A stretch of DNA of 47,929 nt. Origin: Bradyrhizobium sp. Ai1a-2. GTDB lineage: Bacteria; Pseudomonadota; Alphaproteobacteria; Rhizobiales; Xanthobacteraceae. The position numbers were made by a program, and so were the translations under genes. Where the stretch lies: assembly GCF_000426245.1 (NCBI RefSeq), contig NZ_AUEZ01000064.1, positions 1 through 47,929 of the forward strand, given 5' to 3'. Shown in pieces: positions 1 through 7,948 of this stretch. Position 1 is the stretch's first letter, and each line of letters opens with the position of its first letter. Under the pieces are notes generated by a model. The model did no database searches. It saw nothing but the letters and a program-made list of their open reading frames with translations, and had not been told where the DNA came from.

Positions 1-201
1 TCACGTCCACCGCATCTCACCGCAACGTTCGTGACGATCGCGAGCCGCCCCTCATTCGGGTGAGACGCGCGGAGTTAAATCACTGATTTGCCCGACGGCG
101 AAAGCGGAATGTTTTTTGCGCAAGGGCTGGACAGACTTTTGGGTGATTTGCCCGTCGGGTCGTTTGAACCCGAAACCAGCAATGCCGGTCCTTGAATTCT
201 C

Positions 202-231
202 TCGACATATGTATAGCTGTATTGCTATAAT
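202..231 (+). promoter_or_regulatory. Promoter and overlapping operator of the HigA-like gene
   Basis: A sigma-70-like promoter is visible: TCGACA at 202-207, an 18-bp spacer, and a consensus TATAAT at 226-231. An inverted repeat TATAGC (212-217), six-base spacer, GCTATA (224-229) overlaps the -10 box. This is the arrangement expected for autorepression by the HTH protein encoded 33 bp downstream. Binding is inferred, not shown. Confidence 0.55.
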
Positions 232-261
232 TCGGCAAAATGGCAGCGCAGAAACCCACCA

Positions 262-582
262 ATGAGCAAGGACAGGAAGGTGACCGTCAGCAGCGGCAAC
301 GTCTTTGCCGATCTTGGCTTTGCCAATCCGGAGGAAGAACTCCTCAAGGCCAAGCTGGTTCGCGAGATCCGTGGCATCATCAAGCGTCGAAAGCTTACCC
401 AGACGAAAGCTGCTGATGTGCTTGGCCTCAAGCAGCCCGATGTGTCCGCGCTTGTCACCGGGCGGGTAGGCAAATTCTCGATTGATCGCCTGGTTCGATG
501 CCTGGACAGGTTGGATTACAAGGTGGATGTTGTCGTGCGTCAAAAATCGCGCCGCGGCGCCTCGCGTGCTGTCGCCGCGTAG
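262..582 (+). CDS. HigA-like XRE-family antitoxin, apparently without its toxin
   Basis: This 106-residue protein resembles the short HigA2/HTH_37 class of DNA-binding antitoxins. A helix-turn-helix covers about residues 45-70 (TQTKAADVLGLKQPDVSALV), followed by a short basic tail. Family members usually repress their own operon and neutralise a RelE/HigB-type RNase encoded immediately upstream. Here no toxin ORF lies in the 261 bp upstream, only a promoter with an overlapping palindrome, and nothing toxin-like follows. It is therefore either a solitary regulator or the survivor of a decayed module. The start is the ATG with no strong Shine-Dalgarno sequence. The family call is firm; the target and solo status are inferred. 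Confidence 0.8.
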   Translation: MSKDRKVTVSSGNVFADLGFANPEEELLKAKLVREIRGIIKRRKLTQTKAADVLGLKQPDVSALVTGRVGKFSIDRLVRCLDRLDYKVDVVVRQKSRRGASRAVAA

Positions 583-628
583 GATGCCACGGCGGGCTAT
601 CGGACATCCACTAGCCAATGCTCAGCCC

Positions 629-1027
629 CTAGGCCGACACGTCGACGAGTTGGCCCTTCTTGTCCGCGTTCTTGTGGAATTCCTGCTCGATGAGGTCCTT
701 GATCTTCTGCTCTACGGCCTGGCGCTGTTGCGGCGTCATGTTTTGCAGGTCCTGCTCGCTCAGCCCCATGCTCTTCAGGATGTTCGCACGCATCCGGTCG
801 ATCGGATTCATGTGGGCGTATTTGAGGAACTCCTGCTCGATATCGTTGCCGAGGGACGTTTCTTGCGCGGGTTGCGTGGAAGCTTGATCATCGGCGCTCG
901 AGGCATTCTTCGAGGCGGTGTTCTTCGTGCTCGCGGTAACAAGGCTATAGGAGGAGATCGTCGTCGATATCTGCACGTCGCACCCATTCGTGGCTGCAGG
1001 AGCAGCACGCAAACGGTGTGCCATCAT
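629..1027 (-). CDS. Small protein of unknown function
   Basis: I recognise no named family. The product is up to 132 aa. Residues 20-60 are rich in Ser, Thr and Ala. The C-terminal 70 residues are charged and probably helical, with motifs such as EQEFLKYAHMNP and LSEQDLQNMTPQQRQAVEQK that look like a conserved domain. Two ATGs (1027 and 1024) open the frame, but the first 17 residues look non-native. A GTG at 976 would give 115 aa starting VQISTTISSYS and may be the true start. There is no signal peptide or membrane segment. Codon use in the C-terminal half looks like a real gene. Confidence 0.6.
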   Translation of the reverse strand: MMAHRLRAAPAATNGCDVQISTTISSYSLVTASTKNTASKNASSADDQASTQPAQETSLGNDIEQEFLKYAHMNPIDRMRANILKSMGLSEQDLQNMTPQQRQAVEQKIKDLIEQEFHKNADKKGQLVDVSA

Positions 1028-1250
1028 GTGCGCGAGCTATTTCAACGGGATAGGCGCAATCGTCAGGACATTTCGACGGTGAATGGGCAAGTTCTGCCCG
1101 GCGAAGTTTTTCCCGCTCTCGTGAATGGAGCGTATCATTTCATTCGTCGTTGCGCTCGCAATGACGGAGCAGAATGTCACTCCAACATCTCGGAAGGTGG
1201 AGGACTGCGCCTTATAGCTTTGTGCGTTCGGGCGACTGCCCCAATTCTGA

Positions 1251-1673
1251 CTATCCAGCGGCGAACGGCTTGCCGGAGCGATAGCGGTCGGTCTGGCTTT
1301 GCGGCAGCCTGGTTACGCCGGCAGTGCGCTTGATGACACCCTCCGGCGGCGGCTCCGGCCTGGGAAACAGGTTGGCCTCGAAACGCAGGCCCGGCGCTTG
1401 CTCCGCGGTGCCGGAGCACACTGCGGTCTGGCCCTTGAAGACCCCGGTCAGCTTTGCCTCGACCTCGTCGACACCGAACACGGTGGTCGGACCTTCGGCG
1501 TAGCGCTTGGTCGTCAGCGTCGCGGTGAACCGGTCTTCGTCGATCTCGTAAGTGCCGCTATAGGTGAACATGCAGTCGCGGCCCGATATCCTGCCATCTG
1601 CAAGATAGACGATCCCGGTGCCTTCGCCGTGCGGCGTCCGAAACCAAACGGCATATTCGCCATCCCTGATCAT
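1251..1673 (-). CDS. GrlR-like small regulatory protein
   Basis: The 140-aa product begins MIRDGEYAVWFRTPHGEG and continues with GIVYLADGRISGRD and YSGTYEID. This pattern of short beta strands is typical of GrlR-family proteins; GrlR of enteropathogenic E. coli is a lipocalin-like negative regulator of type III secretion. Alphaproteobacterial relatives are widespread and not tied to that system, so only the fold can be claimed. The last 40 residues are basic, Pro-rich and probably disordered. The ATG at 1673 is preferred over a GTG at 1682 because it places the conserved MxDGEYxV opening at the N-terminus. No secretion genes are nearby. Confidence 0.6.
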   Translation of the reverse strand: MIRDGEYAVWFRTPHGEGTGIVYLADGRISGRDCMFTYSGTYEIDEDRFTATLTTKRYAEGPTTVFGVDEVEAKLTGVFKGQTAVCSGTAEQAPGLRFEANLFPRPEPPPEGVIKRTAGVTRLPQSQTDRYRSGKPFAAG

Positions 1674-1863
1674 CGAACACACCCGTAACGAGAGAATTTG
1701 CGTTGCGTACTACCTAGAGCGCGATGCCGCCAACTTCCAGCGAGCTAGGGCGCGAGGGTTAATGGGGCGTGAAAATGCACGCATAAAAGCGTGGCCATGC
1801 CTCAGCCGTCCGTGGATCCGAAAGAACCTGCGCCTCATAGGAGGAGCGGCACGCCTCGCGCGC

Positions 1864-2079
1864 TCACGCTTCTTTCTTGGGCGTGTATTGGCCCATCACG
1901 CATTTGTAGCTCTTCAGCGTCCACTCGTGATACGGCCCCTTGGAGAGCCAGTCGGCGATGCCGATTTGCGCATTTGCACTGCAAGCTGCCATGGTGATGC
2001 CGGATTGCTCACTGTTGGTGACGACCTTTTCAAGACAAAGCGGTCCATTGCAGAGAATAGCGACAAGCGTGACGAGCAT
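1864..2079 (-). CDS. Small hypothetical protein, possibly exported
   Basis: The 71-residue product opens with a hydrophobic stretch (MLVTLVAILCNGPLC). It carries four cysteines in all and ends WTLKSYKCVMGQYTPKKEA. The W/K/C-rich C-terminus resembles short rhizobial proteins of unknown function that I recall with a similar layout, but I cannot name the family. The hydrophobic start is short for a classical signal peptide and there is no clear cleavage site. It is a monocistronic minus-strand gene between the GrlR-like gene and the GH79 gene. Confidence 0.55.
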   Translation of the reverse strand: MLVTLVAILCNGPLCLEKVVTNSEQSGITMAACSANAQIGIADWLSKGPYHEWTLKSYKCVMGQYTPKKEA

Positions 2080-2258
2080 TTTGACCTTCGATTGATTGGG
2101 GAATACCCGGTTGGATTGGCTTATGCAGGGTTCGTGCCAGCGGTTGAACTTGCGTGATCACATCTATTCGAAACGTGATCTGCACCAGCCTGGCTTACAT
2201 CCCCTACGTAGTTTCCCGGGTTATGCTTCCGATGCAGAGGTGCCCGGCGTTCTCAGCG

Positions 2259-3791
2259 CTATCTGCACGCCGGATTGGCCGCGTCCGCGATCGCAAGGAA
2301 TGTGATGCTGGCCGGAGCCAGTTCGATGCGCGACGTCACGACTGGCTCCCCTTGCGGCACAGGCAATTCGTCCTTCGCAGCGAGCTTCAGCTCGCGGCCG
2401 TTCAGGCGCACCCGCGTGTCGGTGAGACGGGCTGCGGTCAGCGTGTAACGACTTGCCGACCCGGAAAGTTCAAGCGACCGTCGCGTCGCCCGATCGGTGT
2501 TGATGGCAAGCAGCGTTACGCCGCCTGCCTTGTCGCGCAGGCAATGCGCATAGAGATATAATCCCGGCACTGCCACCGATCCGGCGTCGAGGACGATCGT
2601 CCCCATCAGTTTTCGCCAAAGCAATGCCGCCCAGTAGTTCGGGCGCGGCGCGAAATCTTTCTCTTCCAGCAGACCGTAGTCGCTGGCGGCAAGCGTGTTG
2701 TGCATCACGACTTGCACTTGGCGTTTGGCCATGCGCCCGAGCGTGTCGAGATAGCGGAAGCTGTCGAGGAAGGTCGAACTCCAGGGATTGCCGCCGCAGG
2801 CGGCATCCGCTGTTTCCGTGATCCACAACGGCTTTCCGGGTGCGAACCGGTCGCGCAAGTTTGCGTAGAAGGACGCTGCACTGTCGATGCCGGACAACCA
2901 GTCTTGTGACAACGCGTTGCTGTCGCGCGCCGCAGCCGGCGGCACAGCTTTGCTGCAACGTGGTGAGAGCGCGCCGTAATAGTGAAACGAGATCGCATCG
3001 AACACGGGGCCTGTTGCCGCCAACAGCTTCCCACTGCCGAGCGCATCGCCCGATTCGCCCGTGCTCACGGTGCCCGGGCCGAGCAGGCTCGTTTCCGATG
3101 ACGCGCGCTTGAGGAATGGCGCGAACACGGCGATGTCACGGCCAAAGCTCGCCGCATCGTAGCTGGCGGGCGCGCCGCCGATGGCCGCGAGGTCGGGCTC
3201 GTTCATGAATTCGGCGGCGGCGATATTGCCACCAAGCGCCTGCGTTGCGGCGATCAGCTTCTCCGCCTGCGCCGGCGTCCAGACGCCGCTGGCATCGCGC
3301 GTGCCCGCGCCTGTCGCAAAGGAGGTGACGAGCCTTGCATCCACCGTGCGGGCGAAGTCGATGACCCCTTTCCATTGACGGCGTGTCAGCACGCCGTTGA
3401 AGCCTGAAGGCGGCGATCGCGCGGTCTCATCTGCGTCGTCGAAATAGGTGGTGTTGGCCCAGGTGCCGCTCACGCGCAGATAGGCCGGCCCCAGCGCCGC
3501 AGCGAGCTTGCGCAGGCGCGGATTGGAAAGATCGATCGGCTTCCGGTAGGCGTACATCGCGGGATCCCTGCCGGCGGGGATGCCATCCGCTTTCGAAGGT
3601 TTGCGCCGATCGGCGTAAGGCCGCCAGAAGTGACCGCCGGTCACCTCGACCATCTCGACATTGTAGGATTGAAAGCGTTCGTCGACCGAGCCGACGCGTG
3701 CCATGGCCGCCGGCGTGAGGGCGATAGGTTCGGCCGCTGTTGCAGCTGGTCCGCACAGGACGGCGAGCGCAGCGCCGATCAACACGCGCAT
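2259..3791 (-). CDS. Secreted glycoside hydrolase, family GH79 (heparanase-like)
   Basis: The predicted 510-aa protein starts with a signal peptide (MRVLIGAALAVLCGPAATAAE). It then has a TIM-barrel body with the GH79 landmarks: MNEPD, with Glu198 as likely acid/base, and WITETAD, with Glu326 as likely nucleophile, followed by a Gly/Trp-rich loop. The C-terminal 90 residues look like a beta domain. GH79 enzymes cleave glucuronic-acid-containing glycans (beta-glucuronidase, heparanase). In a soil or plant-associated bacterium the substrate could be an arabinogalactan or an exopolysaccharide, which is inference. An in-frame start at 3824 exists, but the 3791 ATG puts the signal peptide at the N-terminus. 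No sugar transporter is adjacent. Confidence 0.8.
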   Translation of the reverse strand: MRVLIGAALAVLCGPAATAAEPIALTPAAMARVGSVDERFQSYNVEMVEVTGGHFWRPYADRRKPSKADGIPAGRDPAMYAYRKPIDLSNPRLRKLAAALGPAYLRVSGTWANTTYFDDADETARSPPSGFNGVLTRRQWKGVIDFARTVDARLVTSFATGAGTRDASGVWTPAQAEKLIAATQALGGNIAAAEFMNEPDLAAIGGAPASYDAASFGRDIAVFAPFLKRASSETSLLGPGTVSTGESGDALGSGKLLAATGPVFDAISFHYYGALSPRCSKAVPPAAARDSNALSQDWLSGIDSAASFYANLRDRFAPGKPLWITETADAACGGNPWSSTFLDSFRYLDTLGRMAKRQVQVVMHNTLAASDYGLLEEKDFAPRPNYWAALLWRKLMGTIVLDAGSVAVPGLYLYAHCLRDKAGGVTLLAINTDRATRRSLELSGSASRYTLTAARLTDTRVRLNGRELKLAAKDELPVPQGEPVVTSRIELAPASITFLAIADAANPACR

Positions 3792-3887
3792 CGGGCAGGG
3801 CTGAACGCTCGTTCCGTTCGGCATGCTGCAATTCTACACAAAAGCGATGAGATGAGCTCGGTTTGTATCAGCAATGGACGCTCCACT

Positions 3888-4055
3888 CCCTCTCCCGCTT
3901 GCGGGAGAGGGCTGGGGTGAGGGTGTCTCCACGATGGGACCATCCGTGGGGAGAGAGCCCTCACCCGGCGCTTACGCCATAGCCGAAGCTTCGCTTCGGC
4001 GTTCTTAAGAACGGCCGCCATGGGCGGCCTACGCCTCTCCCGCAAGCGGGAGAGG
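3888..4055. repeat. Composite palindromic intergenic repeat
   Basis: This fills most of the 340-bp gap between the GH79 gene and flgH. The outer modules are near-identical palindromes: CCCTCTCCCGC/GCGGGAGAGGG (3888-3898 and 3901-3911) and CCTCTCCCGC/GCGGGAGAGG (4034-4043 and 4046-4055). Between them lie hairpins GCCGAAGC/GCTTCGGC (3982-3989 and 3993-4000) and GGCCGCC/GGGCGGCC around 4012-4029. The structure resembles the REP-like elements scattered through Bradyrhizobium genomes. No protein is encoded. Confidence 0.75.
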
Positions 4056-4074
4056 TGAAGGGACGCACAAAAGC

Positions 4075-4145
4075 CGCGGCCCCCGCCAGGGGAGCTAGCG
4101 AGGGCCGCGTTGGAACACTTCATTGCGCCTAGGTTCGCAATGAAG
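4075..4145 (-). terminator. Probable terminator hairpins downstream of flgH
   Basis: Read on the minus strand after the flgH stop, there is first a stem CTTCATTGCG/CGCAATGAAG (4118-4127 and 4136-4145). A GC-rich stem CGCGGCCC/GGGCCGCGG (about 4077-4109) follows, ending in CTTTTGTG. The second has the stem-plus-U-run form of an intrinsic terminator for the flgF-G-A-H operon, though the U-run is short. Confidence 0.5.
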
Positions 4146-4167
4146 CGTGGGAGCTCCTTTGAAGTAG

Positions 4168-4923
4168 TTAGAACGGCAGCAGCACGTCCATCACCTGCTG
4201 TCCGTAGCGCGGCTGCTGGACGTCGGTGATCTGGCCGCGGCCGCCATAGGCGATGCGGGCCTGCGCGATCTTGCTTGAATCGATGGTGTTGTCGCTCTGG
4301 ATGTCCTCGGGCCGCACGATGCCCGCGACGATCAGTTCGCGGATCTCGAAGTTGACGCGGATCTCCTGCTTGCCCTCGACCACGAGATTGCCGTTCGGCA
4401 GCACCTGCGTGACCACGGCGGCGACGTTGGTCTGCAACGCTTCCTGGCGGTTCACCGAACCCTTGCCGTCGCTGGAAGCGGTCGAGTCCGTGGTGAGGAT
4501 ACGGCCCGGCAGGATCTTCAGCGGCTGCGTAACCGTTTGCGAGCCGAGGAAGTCGGTGACTCCCGAATCTTCCTTGCTGGTGCGGCTGCGCTGGGTCTCG
4601 TTGGCGATGTTGGCCTTGTCGGTGAAATTGACGGTGACCGTGAGCAGGTCGCCGACGCGTGCGGCACGCTGGTCCTTGAAGAAGGCCCTCGAGCCGTTGC
4701 GCCACAGCGAGTTCGGGCTGTAGGAGGCCACTTCCGGCTTCGGCATCGGCATCTGCACCGGCTTGTAGCCGGGCTGCGCGGTCGGATTTTCGATCGCGGT
4801 CAGCTTCGGCTGTTCGCCGATCTGGGAGAGCCGGTCGATCGAGGAGCAGCCGCTGGCGAGGATGCCGAGCCCAAACAGGGCGCCGGTGAGGACGAGGCGG
4901 TTGATACGGTAAGCGGACATCAC
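4168..4923 (-). CDS. flgH: Flagellar L-ring lipoprotein FlgH
   Basis: FlgH polymerises in the outer membrane as the L-ring bushing around the flagellar rod. The 251-aa product has a lipoprotein signal with lipobox LASGC (lipidated Cys26). The conserved body includes SLWRNGSRAFFKDQRA, VGDLLTVTVNFTDKANIAN and a VVTQVLPNGNLVVEGKQEI segment. The length is normal for the family. It is the last gene of the flgF-flgG-flgA-flgH operon; its start lies 2 bp beyond the flgA stop, consistent with translational coupling. A second ATG directly follows the first; either may be used. Confidence 0.97.
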   Translation of the reverse strand: MMSAYRINRLVLTGALFGLGILASGCSSIDRLSQIGEQPKLTAIENPTAQPGYKPVQMPMPKPEVASYSPNSLWRNGSRAFFKDQRAARVGDLLTVTVNFTDKANIANETQRSRTSKEDSGVTDFLGSQTVTQPLKILPGRILTTDSTASSDGKGSVNRQEALQTNVAAVVTQVLPNGNLVVEGKQEIRVNFEIRELIVAGIVRPEDIQSDNTIDSSKIAQARIAYGGRGQITDVQQPRYGQQVMDVLLPF

Positions 4924-4925
4924 TG

Positions 4926-5990
4926 TTACTCGGCTTTAGAGGCGACTGAACTGGCGTTGGCGACGGCGACGGGGTTCGCCTGCTCGGCGGGGGCGAGCGA
5001 GGCGGTGGGTTCAAGGACAGTCGCTGCGCGCGGCGGGGTGATCGTGACCTGGCCACGGCCGGAGACGACGCCGGAGACGACGCGCTTGGACTGCAGGTTC
5101 ATCACGCTGACGGCGTCGCCCTCGGTGCCGCCCTCGAGCGCCTTGCCGCGGATCGTGAGATAGAGCCCGGCGGCCTGGTAGATCAGCGTCACGCTCTGGT
5201 CGCGGGTGACGAGATCGGGCTTCGCAAGATCGGCGCTCCTCAGCGCCTGTCCGGCGCGGAGCTGGCGGCGCGCCTGCATGCCGACGGCGTTGTCGCGGAC
5301 GGCGAGGTCGTTGCCGACCTCGGCCTTCGGACGGCGCTCGACCAGCACGTCCGAATGCTTCAGCGTTTCGCCGCGCTCAACGCTGCGCGCAAGGACGGCG
5401 GCTTCGACGGTTTCGATCGCGGTGCCGGTGAAGCGCAGCCTGGTCGGCGTAGCGCCGGTCTCGTTCGCGATCTCGAAGGTGATGTCGAAGCGGCTGTTGC
5501 GCGGATCGTAGCGGAGGCCGACCGGCTGCAGATTGCCGGAATTGGTGGCCTCCAGGCGGACGTCGCCGACGTCGCGATCGAAGTTGATGTTGAGGTTGGC
5601 GGCTTCGCCAAGACCGTTGCGACGCTCCAGCGTGCGCGCTACCGCCTGCTCGATCTCCTGCCGCTCGATCGCCCGCGCGGCGCGCGTCACCGAAATTTCC
5701 TTCAGGTCGCGGGTGTCGACGCCGATCACCTGATGGGTGCGCAGCGTGGCGAGCACCTGCGCGACCGGCAGCGTGCCTGTGGTACCGAGGTCGGGCGCGC
5801 GGTAGATCGGCGTGGCGCCGAAGCTGCCGGCATTGTCGACGAGATCGCCGATGCGGACGATATCGCTTGTGATGGTGACGCTGGCGCGCAGCGTCGGCGG
5901 CGCGATGGCCTCGCTGCGGCTCTGTGCGACCGTATTTGAGACGGAGGCCGTGAACAGCAGCGCGGCGAGGAGAAGCGAGCGGGCGACCAT
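4926..5990 (-). CDS. flgA: Flagella basal-body P-ring assembly chaperone FlgA
   Basis: FlgA is the periplasmic chaperone for P-ring assembly by FlgI. The 354-aa protein has a signal peptide (ending about NTVAQ), a middle domain, and a C-terminal SAF/FlgA domain (about residues 205-320) containing VLARSVERGETLKHSDV, GMQARRQLRAGQ and KALEGGTEGDAVSVMNLQS. It is longer than enterobacterial FlgA (about 220 aa), as is common in Rhizobiales. A GTG at 5996 opens the frame, but the ATG at 5990 has the better-placed GGGAG Shine-Dalgarno sequence. The last 35 residues are Ala/Pro-rich and probably unstructured. Confidence 0.95.
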   Translation of the reverse strand: MVARSLLLAALLFTASVSNTVAQSRSEAIAPPTLRASVTITSDIVRIGDLVDNAGSFGATPIYRAPDLGTTGTLPVAQVLATLRTHQVIGVDTRDLKEISVTRAARAIERQEIEQAVARTLERRNGLGEAANLNINFDRDVGDVRLEATNSGNLQPVGLRYDPRNSRFDITFEIANETGATPTRLRFTGTAIETVEAAVLARSVERGETLKHSDVLVERRPKAEVGNDLAVRDNAVGMQARRQLRAGQALRSADLAKPDLVTRDQSVTLIYQAAGLYLTIRGKALEGGTEGDAVSVMNLQSKRVVSGVVSGRGQVTITPPRAATVLEPTASLAPAEQANPVAVANASSVASKAE

Positions 5991-6002
5991 GGTCACTCTC
6001 CC

Positions 6003-6791
6003 TCAGCGGAACAGGTTGGAGGTGGATTGCAGCATCTGGTCGGCGGCGCTGATCACCTTGGCGTTCATCTCATAGGCGCGCTGGGCCGCGATCAGATCGG
6101 AGATTTCCGAGACCACCTCGACATTGGCCTGTTCGAGGTTGGACTGCTGCATGTCGCCGTAGCCGTCGGTGTTGGCGATGCCATCCTGCGGCGTGCCGGA
6201 GGCCGGCGTGTCGACGAACAAATTGTCGCCGATCGGCTGCAGGCCGGCCTTGTTGATGAAGCGCGTCAGCCCGATCTGGCCGACCAGGGTCGGCGTGGTC
6301 GAGCCCGGCAGCATCACGGTTAGCTGGCCTTGCGCGTTGATCGTGATCTGCGAGGAGTTCTGCGGGATGGTGATGGTCGGCTGCACCGGGTTGCCCTGCG
6401 CGGTGACGATGCGGCCCTGCTGGTCCATCATGAACGAGCCGTCGCGGGTGTAGGTATAGGTGCCGTCGGGCATCTGGATCTTGAAGAAGCCTTCGCCGCG
6501 GATCGCGACGTCGAGATCGTTGCCGGTCGGCGACAGCGTGCCCTGGCCCATCAGGCGCGGCGTGCCGACGGTCTTGACGCCGCCGCCGAGATCGATGCCG
6601 ACGGGGAGGATGGTGCCCTGGTCGGAGGCCTGTGAGCCGACGCGGCGCACATGGTCGTAGATCAGGTCCTGGAATGCGGCGCGCTGCTTCTTGTAGCCGG
6701 TGGTGCGCAGGTTCGCGATGTTGTTGGAGATCACCTGAACGTTGAGTTCCTGTGCCGCCATGCCGGTCGCTGCAGTGTAGAGAGCGCGCAT
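6003..6791 (-). CDS. flgG: Flagellar distal rod protein FlgG
   Basis: FlgG builds the distal rod that crosses the P and L rings. The 262-aa product has the family-standard length. The N-terminal rod motif is MRALYTAATGMAAQELNV with SNNIANLRTTGYKK, and the C-terminal heptad motif is LEQANVEVVSEISDLIAAQR followed by YEMNAKVISAADQML. It lies second in the operon, between flgF and flgA, with a 13-bp gap to each. Confidence 0.98.
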   Translation of the reverse strand: MRALYTAATGMAAQELNVQVISNNIANLRTTGYKKQRAAFQDLIYDHVRRVGSQASDQGTILPVGIDLGGGVKTVGTPRLMGQGTLSPTGNDLDVAIRGEGFFKIQMPDGTYTYTRDGSFMMDQQGRIVTAQGNPVQPTITIPQNSSQITINAQGQLTVMLPGSTTPTLVGQIGLTRFINKAGLQPIGDNLFVDTPASGTPQDGIANTDGYGDMQQSNLEQANVEVVSEISDLIAAQRAYEMNAKVISAADQMLQSTSNLFR

Positions 6792-6804
6792 TGACTATTC
6801 TCCT

Positions 6805-7569
6805 TTACGCCGGAACGTCGGCGAGCTTGTCGATCGCCGACTTGTGCAAATCGCTCTGCTGCTGCAGCAGTGACGAGATCTGGGTGTAGGTCCGCGTGAT
6901 CTCGATCATGCGGCTCATCTCGGTGACGGAATTGACGTTGGACTTCTCGACGAAGCCCTGGCGCAGCCGCGAGGTGGTGTCCGGCGCGGCCGGATTGCCT
7001 TCGCCGGCGGAATAGAGGTTGCTGCCTTCCTTCAGGAGCTGCTGCGGCTGCGCGAAATTGACCACGCGCAGCTTGCCGCGGATGGAGTCGATGCGGCCGG
7101 TGCCTTCGAGCACGGTGACGTAGCCGTCGGCGGCGATGGCGATGTCCTTGTCGGTCTGCTGGAACACGACCGGGCCGGCATTGCCGAGCACGGGATAGCC
7201 GGACTGGGTGACGAGCTGGCCCTGGTTGTTGACGGTCAGATTGCCGTCGCGGGTGTAGCGCTCGCCTTCAGGCGTCTGCACCACGAGGAAGCCCGAGCCG
7301 TCGATCGCGACGTCGAGCGGGCTCTTGGTCTCCTGCGTCGGCCCTTGCGAGAAGTCGTGGAAGGTGGCGCGGTCGTTGACGAAGGAGACGCGGCGGTCGG
7401 TGGGAGCAAAATTGTCCTCATGCGCGCCGGACCTCAGGAATTCCTGGAACAGCGAGCGGTCGGCCTTGTAGCCGTTCGTCGTGATGTTCGCGATGTTGTT
7501 GGCGACGACATCCATCTGCCGTTCCAGCACAACCTGCCGCGATAGTCCGACCAGAAGCGTATTCTGCAT
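6805..7569 (-). CDS. flgF: Flagellar proximal rod protein FlgF
   Basis: FlgF forms part of the proximal rod. The 254-aa product begins MQNTLLVGLSRQVVLERQMD and has the rod-protein motif VVANNIANITTNGYKADR, a central YTRDGNLTVNNQGQLVTQSG segment, and a C-terminal coiled region ending in SLLQQQSDLHKSAIDKLAD. The ATG at 7569 follows a clear GGGGAG Shine-Dalgarno sequence; a longer in-frame extension to 7617 has no counterpart in the family. It is the first gene of the minus-strand operon, about 100 nt downstream of a sigma-54-type promoter. Confidence 0.96.
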   Translation of the reverse strand: MQNTLLVGLSRQVVLERQMDVVANNIANITTNGYKADRSLFQEFLRSGAHEDNFAPTDRRVSFVNDRATFHDFSQGPTQETKSPLDVAIDGSGFLVVQTPEGERYTRDGNLTVNNQGQLVTQSGYPVLGNAGPVVFQQTDKDIAIAADGYVTVLEGTGRIDSIRGKLRVVNFAQPQQLLKEGSNLYSAGEGNPAAPDTTSRLRQGFVEKSNVNSVTEMSRMIEITRTYTQISSLLQQQSDLHKSAIDKLADVPA

Positions 7570-7678
7570 CGGCGGTTCTCCCCTTCGTGGACGGTCCGCA
7601 GAAAGAGGTTCTCCCAAACCTCAGGCCGGACCCGTGAACCTTTGGGCTCTCCCAAACCCGCCGGCTCGCACTGTCCTC

Positions 7679-7695
7679 AGCGAAAGCCGTGCCAA
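7679..7695 (-). promoter_or_regulatory. Sigma-54 (-24/-12) promoter for flgFGAH
   Basis: On the minus strand the sequence TTGGCACGGCTTTCGCT has the invariant GG (7692-7693) and GC (7680-7681) exactly 10 nt apart. It matches TGGCACG-N4-TTGC except for one base in the -12 element. Transcription would start near 7668, giving a leader of about 100 nt to the flgF ATG. Sigma-54 with FlbD-type activators drives rod and hook genes in Caulobacter-type flagella. Confidence 0.7.
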
Positions 7696-7823
7696 GTCGG
7701 AAAGTGATGATTTTTGAGTTGGTTAGGTGTTCAGCGTGGGGGCGGAGAGGGCGGCAGAAAGGTCTTGTTGACCATGTTTGCCCGGCAGTTTTTTCCTAGT
7801 GGAGGGGCAATCGAAAGAAACCG

Positions 7824-7838
7824 TTAACCATTCTTACC
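7824..7838 (+). promoter_or_regulatory. Degenerate CtrA-like box upstream of fliL
   Basis: TTAACC at 7824-7829 followed after 4 bp by TTACC resembles the alphaproteobacterial CtrA box TTAA-N7-TTAAC, but the second half is imperfect and the spacing is 1 bp short. It lies 120 bp upstream of the fliL ATG. A weak sigma-54-like GG-N10-GC match (7876-7889) is also present downstream. Either could drive fliL. Confidence 0.3.
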
Positions 7839-7948
7839 CTAGCGTTGCCCCATTACAGAGCGCGCGTGCGCTGGCGGCATCGGTATTGCGTCTCAAAGGG
7901 CCTGGCTGGGGCAATCGCGTTCGTTTCCGTTTTTGGGGCGGGCGGGCG

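Noticed and set aside
3888..4055. CRISPR-like array of repeats
   Set aside because: The units are inverted palindromes of unequal spacing, not direct repeats with spacers.
3779..5056. 425-codon minus-strand frame across flgH and the repeat region
   Set aside because: Out of frame with flgH and reading through palindromic repeats; Arg/Pro-rich shadow.
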